A stretch of 10,978 nt of DNA from Candidatus Izemoplasma sp. (GTDB lineage Bacteria > Bacillota_I > Bacilli_A > Izemoplasmatales > Izemoplasmataceae): positions 1 to 10,978 of the forward strand of contig SLPE01000183.1 in the NCBI GenBank assembly GCA_007132145.1. The letters run 5' to 3'. Below the pieces are notes generated by a model, which did not search any database, was not told the DNA's origin, and saw only the letters and a list, made by a program, of their open reading frames with translations. Below, piece after piece: positions 5,725 through 10,978 of the stretch. How positions within the stretch are numbered: position 1 is the first letter of the stretch; every line of letters starts with the position of its first letter. The position numbers and the translations under genes are program-made.

Positions 5725-7953
5725 ATGAAGTCATTACGTTCCATGATTACACCGGGCCGCGCCTTGAGCATCCTTGTCGCGACCTTGATCATCGGATTCT
5801 TCGTCGTCGCGGGTGTCATCATATCCAGAGGCCCCGCCGTGACGATTTCCTTTGAAACCTACGGCGGGACCGACATCTCCGCCATGCGCGCTCGACAAGG
5901 CGCCGCCATCGAAACGCCGGAAACGCCTGAAAAACGGGGATATGCCTTCAACGGATGGTATCTCGATGAACAATTCACACACCCGTTCACGTTCGAAGAA
6001 ATGCCCGAAGAGGACATCACCTTGTACGCGCTGTGGGGTCCCCCCGAAGGCCTTCAACTCGAATCGATCGGCCAGTATCTCGCCGTCACGGGATACCAAG
6101 GCGACAAGGAAGAACTCTACATTCCCGAACACTTCTACGGCTTTCCCGTCGTCGCCATCGGCGACGTGGCTTTCATGCAGAACCAGACGCTCCGTTCGGT
6201 GCATTTCCCCTCCACCATCGAGCAGATCGGACAGTTCATCTTCTTGCAAGCCGCTTCGCTCGAAGCGATTTTCGTCGACGAAGACAACGAACGTTTCACC
6301 TCGGTCGACGGCGTCCTCTTCGACGCCGACATGACCGAACTCCTCATCTATCCGCCCGCGAAACCCGATGCCACCTATGCCATCCCCGAAGGCGTCGTTT
6401 CGATCGACCACATCGCGTTCGCAGAAAACACCCATCTACAGACCATATGCTTCCCTTCGACACTCGAATCCTTCGGAGAACAGATCTTTTTCAAGACATC
6501 CTCGCTCGAAGCGATCGATGTCGCCGACGACAACACGCACTTCACCTCTCTCGACGGTGTCTTGTTCGACGACGGGATGACAACGCTCCTCAAATACCCC
6601 GAAGCGAAGCCCGATGCCGAATACACGATTCCTGAAGGCGTCGTGGCCGTTGCCGCACGGGCCGCGGAAGACACGCGCCACCTGCAACGGCTGACGATCA
6701 ACGCTTCCCTCGAAACGATCGGAGACTACGCCTTCGTCGAAGCCGAGGCCTTGGAATCTTTGCTGTTCGAAGACCCTGTCTCGTTGACCACGATCGGAGA
6801 CTTCTCATTCTACATGGCTTCCGCACTCGAATCGCTCACGATTCCCGCGAGCGTCACCGACATCGGCGATGGCGCCTTCATGGATGCGTCCGCCTTGCAT
6901 ACACTCGTTTTCGAGGACGGCACCGCACTCGAGAAGATCAAAGACGCCACCTTCGCCGGCGCATCGTCTCTTGAAGAACTCCGGATTCCCGAAGGGATCG
7001 TCGAAATCGGCACCTATGCCTTCATGGACAGCGCGGCGTTGACCCTTCTCGAACTGCCGGCGACGCTCGAATCGATCCAGGCGCAAGCCTTCACGAATGC
7101 ACGGTCGCTCGAAACGGTCGTATTCGCGGAAGGCTCTGTGCTCGAGTTCATCGGTTTCAGGGCGTTCGCCAATGCGGAATCCCTCGAATCGTTCACCTGT
7201 CCCGACACCGTGGAAGTGATCGCGAACGAAGCCTTCAAAGGCGCCGAATCCTTGCAAAATGTCGTTTTCGGTGAAAACTCCGTCCTGAACCACATCGGAG
7301 AAAGCGCATTCGAGAAGTCCGCGCTGACAACGTTCGATTTGCCCGACAGCGTCGAAACGATTGCACAATACGCTTTCGCCTTCACCAAACACATGACCGC
7401 CTTCAACATCGGCGAGGACAGCAACCTCGAACTGATCGGTAACGGTGTCTTCTTCGGCGCCGAATCGCTCGAGACGTTCTACATTCCGAAAACGACGGAC
7501 ACCATCGGCGCCGACGCTTTCGACATGACCGTCTCCCTCACGACCTTCGAAGCGGCCTTGGACAACGCCCACTTCATCGCCGTCGACGGTATCCTCTACT
7601 CCAAAGACATGAGCACCTTGCTCTTTTACCCCGCGAATCACGCGAACACCGATTTCGAGACGCCCGCCGGTGTTCGTGAAATCAACGGCTTCTCCTTCAC
7701 CGGAACGCAAAACCTGGAGACACTCGTTTTGAGCGATGACGTCATCAAGATCGGCGCTTGGGCGTTCGCAGAAAGCGCCAATCTGAAGACGGTCTTCATT
7801 CCGGTCTCCGTCACCGAAATCGGTGAACACGCCTTCGCCGACGTCGCTGAAGACGTCGTCATCAACGCCGGTGCCGATGCCCGCCCCGAAGGTTGGCATG
7901 AAAACTGGAATCCCGACGAGCTGCACGTCAACTGGGGACAGACGAACGATTGA
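5725..7953 (+). CDS. Membrane-anchored BspA-type leucine-rich-repeat protein with InlB B-repeat
   Basis: 742 residues. A basic N-terminus (Lys2, Arg5, Arg12) and a hydrophobic segment at about 13-33 form a signal anchor; I see no lipobox, clear signal-peptidase site or LPXTG sorting signal, so the protein is probably held in the membrane with its bulk outside. Residues 39-104 resemble an InlB B-repeat (Listeria-Bacteroides repeat), with FNGWYLD at 75-81 and a closing TLYALW at 99-104. From about 107 to 728 it consists of BspA-type LRRs (LRR_5 pattern: L..I.IP..V..IG..AF), broken by three longer inserts of the type VDGVLF..DM..LL.YP near residues 190, 272 and 630; the first two belong to an 82-residue tandem duplication. 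The protein is acidic and poor in Cys. Family members are surface adhesins or host/protein-binding proteins, but no ligand can be read from the sequence. Start ATG 5725 has TGAGGTG upstream. It follows the aro operon by 96 bases and has its own promoter. Confidence 0.92.
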   Translation: MKSLRSMITPGRALSILVATLIIGFFVVAGVIISRGPAVTISFETYGGTDISAMRARQGAAIETPETPEKRGYAFNGWYLDEQFTHPFTFEEMPEEDITLYALWGPPEGLQLESIGQYLAVTGYQGDKEELYIPEHFYGFPVVAIGDVAFMQNQTLRSVHFPSTIEQIGQFIFLQAASLEAIFVDEDNERFTSVDGVLFDADMTELLIYPPAKPDATYAIPEGVVSIDHIAFAENTHLQTICFPSTLESFGEQIFFKTSSLEAIDVADDNTHFTSLDGVLFDDGMTTLLKYPEAKPDAEYTIPEGVVAVAARAAEDTRHLQRLTINASLETIGDYAFVEAEALESLLFEDPVSLTTIGDFSFYMASALESLTIPASVTDIGDGAFMDASALHTLVFEDGTALEKIKDATFAGASSLEELRIPEGIVEIGTYAFMDSAALTLLELPATLESIQAQAFTNARSLETVVFAEGSVLEFIGFRAFANAESLESFTCPDTVEVIANEAFKGAESLQNVVFGENSVLNHIGESAFEKSALTTFDLPDSVETIAQYAFAFTKHMTAFNIGEDSNLELIGNGVFFGAESLETFYIPKTTDTIGADAFDMTVSLTTFEAALDNAHFIAVDGILYSKDMSTLLFYPANHANTDFETPAGVREINGFSFTGTQNLETLVLSDDVIKIGAWAFAESANLKTVFIPVSVTEIGEHAFADVAEDVVINAGADARPEGWHENWNPDELHVNWGQTND

Positions 7954-7955
7954 AC

Positions 7956-7967
7956 GGCTTCGAAGCC
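7956..7967 (+). terminator. Weak hairpin after the LRR gene, possible terminator
   Basis: GGCTTCGAAGCC is a perfect 12-bp palindrome two bases after the TGA of the LRR gene. As RNA it would form only a 4-bp stem with a UCGA loop, followed by UUCC and no real U-tract. It is at best a weak terminator or 3'-end structure; no better terminator is visible before P1. Confidence 0.25.
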
Positions 7968-8152
7968 TTCCACAAGCGGATTGACCGAGGGAGAACACCT
8001 CATGACGCACGTTCGTGCGCGCCCGGCTCCCATCGCCGGATCCCTTACGCTGGCATGGTTTCCCGAGTTTGTCTACACCCGCTCGAGTCGTTCGTGATGC
8101 CGATGAATCACCCTCCCTTCGCCTGTAACCTCCCGAACGTCTTTTCATGCGC

Positions 8153-8188
8153 CGCCGAATGAGTTGCAGGATACGACGAATAAGTTGC
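8153..8188. repeat. 15-base direct repeat pair, 21-base period
   Basis: CGCCGAATGAGTTGC (8153-8167) and CGACGAATAAGTTGC (8174-8188) match at 13 of 15 positions. The start-to-start distance of 21 bases is two helical turns, so both copies face the same side of the DNA. They lie about 35-70 bases upstream of the P1 -35 box (centres near -97 and -76 from the predicted start), a typical place for activator-binding sites. No protein can be assigned. Confidence 0.55.
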
Positions 8189-8221
8189 GCCTTCATGACC
8201 CGTTTTCGAGGGGACCGACTA

Positions 8222-8250
8222 TTTACAACGCCACAGGCGTGTGCTATACT
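8222..8250 (+). promoter_or_regulatory. Promoter P1 upstream of the lipoprotein gene
   Basis: TTTACA (8222-8227, 5 of 6 matches to TTGACA) is followed after 17 bases by TATACT (8245-8250, 5 of 6 matches to TATAAT). TG at 8242-8243 adds an extended -10 element. The predicted start is near 8257, about 295 bases before the lipoprotein start codon. The same architecture recurs at P2. Confidence 0.8.
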
Positions 8251-8271
8251 ACTTATACCTTTGACCCGCTC

Positions 8272-8295
8272 GTACACGCGCCATGGCGCGTGTAC
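8272..8295. repeat. Perfect 24-bp palindrome after P1
   Basis: The half-site GTACACGCGCCA (8272-8283) is followed directly by its exact reverse complement (8284-8295), with no mismatch and no spacer. It begins about 15 bases after the predicted P1 start. It could be an operator for a dimeric repressor placed downstream of the promoter, or an RNA hairpin (10-bp stem, CAUG loop). Confidence 0.85.
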
Positions 8296-8325
8296 AGGAA
8301 GAACCCGGGTTCCTTCAGTCGCACC

Positions 8326-8347
8326 GGCGGACCCTTTGTGATCCGCC
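8326..8347. repeat. Inverted repeat abutting the P2 -35 box
   Basis: GGCGGA (8326-8331) and TCCGCC (8342-8347) are exact reverse complements separated by 10 bases. The right arm touches the -35 TTTACA of P2. It may be an operator-like site for P2 or, in RNA from P1, a hairpin before a short UUU run. Confidence 0.5.
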
Positions 8348-8376
8348 TTTACATCCCCTCTGCCCCGTGCTATAAT
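8348..8376 (+). promoter_or_regulatory. Promoter P2 upstream of the lipoprotein gene
   Basis: TTTACA (8348-8353) and a perfect TATAAT (8371-8376) are 17 bases apart, with TGC (8368-8370) directly before the -10. From -15 to just past the -10 it is nearly the same as P1: GTGCTATAATACTTA versus GTGCTATACTACTTA, 14 of 15 matches. The start would be near 8383, giving a leader of about 170 bases. This is probably the main promoter of the lipoprotein gene. Confidence 0.85.
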
Positions 8377-8520
8377 ACTTAATCGGATGGCATCCAGGGG
8401 TCGCGCATTCCTTTTGATGTCCCAGTTCTTCGACACACGGTTTCAACGTTCCATCTTCGTAACGGTATAGGTTTCTCCGGCAGGATTACGCTCCGTTTTC
8501 CCAGCCGGTGGAATTTATAT

Positions 8521-8553
8521 AAAAATATTACAGAAGAGAGGAGAAATATTTTT
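8521..8553 (+). promoter_or_regulatory. A/U hairpin presenting the Shine-Dalgarno site and overlapping the start codon
   Basis: AAAAATATT (8521-8529) is the exact reverse complement of AATATTTTT (8545-8553). The 15-base loop between them holds the Shine-Dalgarno sequence GAGAGGAG (8536-8543, 8 bases before the start), and the right arm includes the first two bases of the TTG start codon. The stem has only A-U pairs, so it would be weak and temperature sensitive. The AT-rich patch contrasts sharply with the GC-rich surroundings. Confidence 0.55.
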
Positions 8554-10891
8554 GAAGAAACTATTGTTAGGTTTCACCGCACTTGCATTGGTCCTTGTCT
8601 TCTCAGCCTGCGGAGCCAGAAGAGAAGAGGAGGAAGTCCCGGCAACACCTCCGACCATTGAAGGTGTCGAATGGACTCTCGTCATGTTGGGCGAGGCGTT
8701 CGATCCGATGGCGGGCATCACCGCGATGGACGACCAAGACGGCGACATCACGGGCGACATCGAAGTCGAAGGCGCAGTCAATGTTGACGCGAAAGGCTAT
8801 TACACGCTTGTCTACTCCGTCACCAACAGCGCCGAACTGACCGCGACGGAAACCCGTACTGTCAAAGTCACCGACCATCCTCCTGCAGAGGGAACGTACA
8901 ACTATCGTTATGCCGACACCGATCTTCGCCACTTCATGTTTGCACAAGCTGAAAGATACTTGATGGAAACGAAGTCCGGCGGAATCCCGATGTTCGCAAA
9001 TGCAGGGTTCGCCATGTACCATCCTCGTCTTACTCTCCCCGTTGACGACTACATCCCGGTCATGGGCTTCGGCCTTGCCTATGCGACCATGACGCAAGAC
9101 GACTCACAAATGCCTGCCGGTTCTATCGGCGGCCGCGACGGAAACGAGGACGAGTACACCTACCGCTCATCGCTCGGTCAAGATCCCGACACGTTGCATC
9201 AATGGGAATACACCGATGCGACCAGCAGTGACGTCATCACGCTTTTCCTCGATTCACTCTATTACTACGACTTCAACGAAAATATGGACGGTTATGTTCT
9301 GATTCCGTCCATGGCCGCAGACTTCCCGCAGCCCGTGAACGCAGAAATGATTGAGGGACGCGAACTCGGAACGAAGTGGCAAATCACCGTCCAGGAAGGT
9401 CTCGAGTGGACGTATCATGCCGGTACCGACACCAGCGGTTTCGCAGAAGGCCACGAAGAGATCACTGCAGCAGACTTCGTCAATACTTACAAGCTCGCGA
9501 TTGAACAAGGTTGGTTCCGTGCGATTTCCGGCGGCGGCCACTTCTGGAGCGCTTCTCAAGAAATCGTGAATGCACGCGCATACTACGACGAAGAAGAAGG
9601 CATCGAGTGGGAAGACGTCGGCATCAAACTGATCGACGAATACACCTTCGAATTCGAATTTGTCGATCTCATGGATGAGTGGTCCGTCAGATATTGGCTC
9701 GGATCGTTCGTCATGACGCCGATCAACTTCGAACTGTACGAGTCGCTCGCCGACCCCGCACAGTATGGTACGACACCTGAAACAACCGCCTACAACGGCA
9801 GATTCAAGATCGATGTCTGGGAGCCCGGCGTCATCATCCGCTACAGCGAGAACGAAGGTTTCCATGATCCCGACAGAACTTTCTACACGCACTATCTCTT
9901 CAGAATCATCCCCGACGCCGAAATCCGTTTCCTCGAATTCATCGACGGGCAACTCGACGCTGTCGGCGTTCCCGGCGGACAATACGACGCCTATGCCGAA
10001 GATGAAAGAATGAGACGTATTCCCGGCGCCACGACCTTCCGTCTCATGTACAACGGCCTCGGAACCGTCGAAAGACAACAAGAACAGTTCCCGGGCAGCA
10101 CCTATGTGCCTGAGCCGATCATGGCTTACCAAGACTTCAGAGACGCGATGTTCCACGTCATCGAACGTGACCATCTCGCAGAAGTCGTCTTGAGAACGAG
10201 CCAGACGCAAATGTACTACTTCACGGACGCATATCTCGTCGACGCGCAAGAAGGTATTCCCTTCCGCATGCATCGTTTCGCCGACATGGTTAGCGAAGGC
10301 TTCTCGCCCGAATCGCACGGATATGACTCCGAGTTCGCTCAATTGCTCTTCGAATTCGCTGCAAGAGATGCGATTGCTGACGGCCATTACCGGAAAATCG
10401 ACGTCATCCTCTTGAGCCTCTACGTCTTCAGCGGCAGCGAAGCGCAAATCAATTTCGGTATGTACGTCAAAGACCAGTTCGAAGAGAACTTCGTCCTGAT
10501 CGACGCCGAAGAAGAAATCAACATCCGCGTTTCGGTCCAAGTCATCCCGCGTGAATTCCCGGCGATCTACTTCGACTACATGATGACCGGTGACTTCGAC
10601 CTCGCCATCGGCGGCATCTCCGGTTCCGCACTGAACGCAGCGAGCTTCCTCGACGTGTTCTGCTCGGACAACCGTGGCGGCTTCACCCTCGTTTGGGGCA
10701 TCGACACCAGCCAGCCTGAAATCGAAATCACTTGGGGCGTATGGGACGATGTCGCAGAAGAATGGGCAGAAATCATCATTGAAGATCCCGATAATCCGGG
10801 ACAACCCCTCAAAGAATCCTGGTCATTCGACGCGGTCGTATCCGCACTCAACGGAACTGTTGACGTTTCTGGCGGACGCGAAGCCGAGTAA
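8552..10891 (+). CDS. Lipoprotein substrate-binding protein, OppA-like (SBP family 5), with N-terminal DUF5011-like domain
   Basis: 779 residues starting at TTG 8552 with GAGAGGAG upstream. The start is fixed by a classical lipoprotein signal: MKK, a hydrophobic stretch 4-17, and lipobox F-S-A-C with Cys20 as lipidation site. A short acidic linker (22-30) leads into a domain at about 33-108 that resembles DUF5011/Ig-like modules (ITAMDDQDGDIT at 56-67, ending in TRTVKV). From about 195 on it looks like a family 5 solute-binding protein (dipeptide/oligopeptide type): the opening segment SLGQDPDTL, WQITVQEGLEWT near 277-288, ITAADFVNTYK near 307-317 and NGRFKIDVWEPG near 415-426. It is longer than typical OppA (about 540-600 residues) because of the extra N-terminal domain and insertions. 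It should sit on the outer face of the membrane and deliver peptides or a similar solute to an ABC permease; no permease or ATPase gene is in the window, but they may follow at once. Arg codon AGA is common here, unlike in the aro genes. Substrate is unknown. Confidence 0.88.
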   Translation: MKKLLLGFTALALVLVFSACGARREEEEVPATPPTIEGVEWTLVMLGEAFDPMAGITAMDDQDGDITGDIEVEGAVNVDAKGYYTLVYSVTNSAELTATETRTVKVTDHPPAEGTYNYRYADTDLRHFMFAQAERYLMETKSGGIPMFANAGFAMYHPRLTLPVDDYIPVMGFGLAYATMTQDDSQMPAGSIGGRDGNEDEYTYRSSLGQDPDTLHQWEYTDATSSDVITLFLDSLYYYDFNENMDGYVLIPSMAADFPQPVNAEMIEGRELGTKWQITVQEGLEWTYHAGTDTSGFAEGHEEITAADFVNTYKLAIEQGWFRAISGGGHFWSASQEIVNARAYYDEEEGIEWEDVGIKLIDEYTFEFEFVDLMDEWSVRYWLGSFVMTPINFELYESLADPAQYGTTPETTAYNGRFKIDVWEPGVIIRYSENEGFHDPDRTFYTHYLFRIIPDAEIRFLEFIDGQLDAVGVPGGQYDAYAEDERMRRIPGATTFRLMYNGLGTVERQQEQFPGSTYVPEPIMAYQDFRDAMFHVIERDHLAEVVLRTSQTQMYYFTDAYLVDAQEGIPFRMHRFADMVSEGFSPESHGYDSEFAQLLFEFAARDAIADGHYRKIDVILLSLYVFSGSEAQINFGMYVKDQFEENFVLIDAEEEINIRVSVQVIPREFPAIYFDYMMTGDFDLAIGGISGSALNAASFLDVFCSDNRGGFTLVWGIDTSQPEIEITWGVWDDVAEEWAEIIIEDPDNPGQPLKESWSFDAVVSALNGTVDVSGGREAE

Positions 10892-10937
10892 CACACACAC
10901 AATCACATAAGCACATCGTTGTTTAATCGGATTCATG

Positions 10938-10971
10938 TTGAAGGAATGTCCCTCCGGGGATATTCCTTCAA
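10938..10971 (+). terminator. Strong hairpin after the lipoprotein gene (attenuating terminator or mRNA-stabilising stem)
   Basis: TTGAAGGAATGTCCC (10938-10952) pairs with GGGATATTCCTTCAA (10957-10971) over 15 bp with a single G-U wobble and a UCCG loop, 46 bases after the stop codon. The next bases are CCCCTAA and then the window ends, so no U-tract is visible. Such stems often lie between a binding-protein gene and its permease genes, where they protect the upstream message or reduce read-through. Confidence 0.65.
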
Positions 10972-10978
10972 CCCCTAA

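Larger units (their letters stand above)
8257..8353 (+). ncRNA. Candidate structured leader or small RNA from P1 (tentative)
   Basis: The stretch after P1 can fold into three consecutive hairpins: a 10-bp stem with a CAUG loop (8272-8295), a stem around GAACCCGGGTTC (8301-8312, with an alternative AGGAA/TTCCT pairing), and GGCGGA/TCCGCC (8326-8331 with 8342-8347, 10-base loop) followed by UUUACA. The last one is a poor terminator, so the RNA may end here as a short transcript or continue as an additional leader of the lipoprotein mRNA. No Shine-Dalgarno site with a plausible reading frame is seen inside. It resembles no RNA family I recognise. Confidence 0.25.
7954..8551. other. 598-base structured intergenic region
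   Basis: I find no convincing gene here: short frames at 7950-8162, 8147-8341 and 8164-8382 lack Shine-Dalgarno sites and recognisable motifs and run across promoter elements. The region carries, in order, a weak hairpin just after the LRR stop (7956-7967), two small inverted repeats (8006-8019, arms CGCACG/CGTGCG; 8023-8039, arms CCGGC/GCCGG), a direct repeat pair (8153-8188), promoter P1 (8222-8250), a 24-bp palindrome (8272-8295), a 12-bp palindrome (8301-8312), an inverted repeat (8326-8347), promoter P2 (8348-8376), a leader with a distant CCGGC/GCCGG pair (8477-8481 and 8504-8508), and an A/U hairpin at the start of the lipoprotein gene. I could not match it to a riboswitch or known RNA by eye. 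Confidence 0.8.

Noticed and set aside
8006..8039. Two small inverted repeats as a CRISPR or REP-like element.
   Set aside because: Arms of 5-6 bp occur easily in GC-rich DNA, there is no periodic repeat with spacers, and the two have unrelated sequences.
8164..8382. A 72-codon plus-strand frame in the intergenic region.
   Set aside because: TTG start without a Shine-Dalgarno site, overlaps P1, the palindrome and P2, and shows no protein-like pattern.
6805..8436. A 543-codon open frame on the minus strand across the LRR gene and the intergenic region.
   Set aside because: It lies antisense to a convincing LRR gene, has low-complexity repeats mirroring that gene, no recognisable domain, and crosses both promoters. 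It is an artefact of GC-rich codon usage.
8387..8470. A 27-codon frame in the lipoprotein leader that could be a leader peptide.
   Set aside because: It begins only a few bases after the predicted P2 start, has no Shine-Dalgarno site and no run of regulatory codons.
9254..10804. A 516-codon minus-strand frame opposite the lipoprotein gene.
   Set aside because: No domain is recognisable, and the plus-strand gene has a signal peptide, ribosome-binding site and binding-protein motifs.

Overview
The window (about 10.98 kb, roughly 55-58% GC by eye) has three parts, all on the + strand: a compact shikimate/chorismate operon (1-5628), a gene for a membrane-anchored BspA-type leucine-rich-repeat protein (5725-7953), and, after a 598-base intergenic region, a lipoprotein gene resembling the substrate-binding component of an oligopeptide ABC transporter (8552-10891). 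Genes start with ATG or TTG and several stop at TGA, while Trp is read from TGG, so the standard bacterial code applies. Gram-positive-type Shine-Dalgarno sites (GAGGTGA, TGGAGGC, AAGGAGA), extended -10 promoters, the lipobox signal peptide, a BspA/InlB-repeat surface protein and a DUF5011-like domain on an OppA-like protein suggest a Firmicutes/Bacillota-type organism, possibly a high-GC relative of Acholeplasma/Izemoplasma. That placement is inference; no rRNA or taxonomic marker is present.

Region 1. aroA (3' part only), aroB, aroC, an AroQ-class chorismate mutase, an aroE-aroK fusion, aroQ (type II dehydroquinase) and a single-domain class I-beta DAHP synthase follow one another with 4-53 base overlaps or, once, a 5-base gap. 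Every start has its own good Shine-Dalgarno site. Together they encode all seven steps from PEP and erythrose-4-phosphate to chorismate, plus chorismate mutase, which commits chorismate to Phe/Tyr. DAHP synthase, the first enzyme of the pathway, is encoded last. No convincing intrinsic terminator follows it.

Region 2. An extended -10 promoter (TGTTATAAT, 5683-5691) lies just before a 742-residue protein with an N-terminal membrane anchor, one InlB B-repeat and a long array of BspA-type LRRs. Nothing ties it functionally to aromatic biosynthesis.

Region 3. The 598-base intergenic region 7954-8551 is the most structured non-coding DNA here. It holds a 15-base direct repeat with 21-base period, two near-identical promoters (TTTACA-N17-TATACT and TTTACA-N17-TATAAT, both with TGC before the -10), a perfect 24-bp palindrome just after the first start site, a second 12-bp palindrome, an inverted repeat abutting the second -35 box, a leader of about 170 bases, and an A/U-only hairpin whose loop presents the Shine-Dalgarno site of the lipoprotein gene. 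The lipoprotein gene is followed by a strong 15-bp hairpin without a visible U-tract, as is often found between a highly expressed binding-protein gene and downstream permease genes. Those genes would lie outside the window. I see no mobile element, CRISPR array, tRNA or rRNA.
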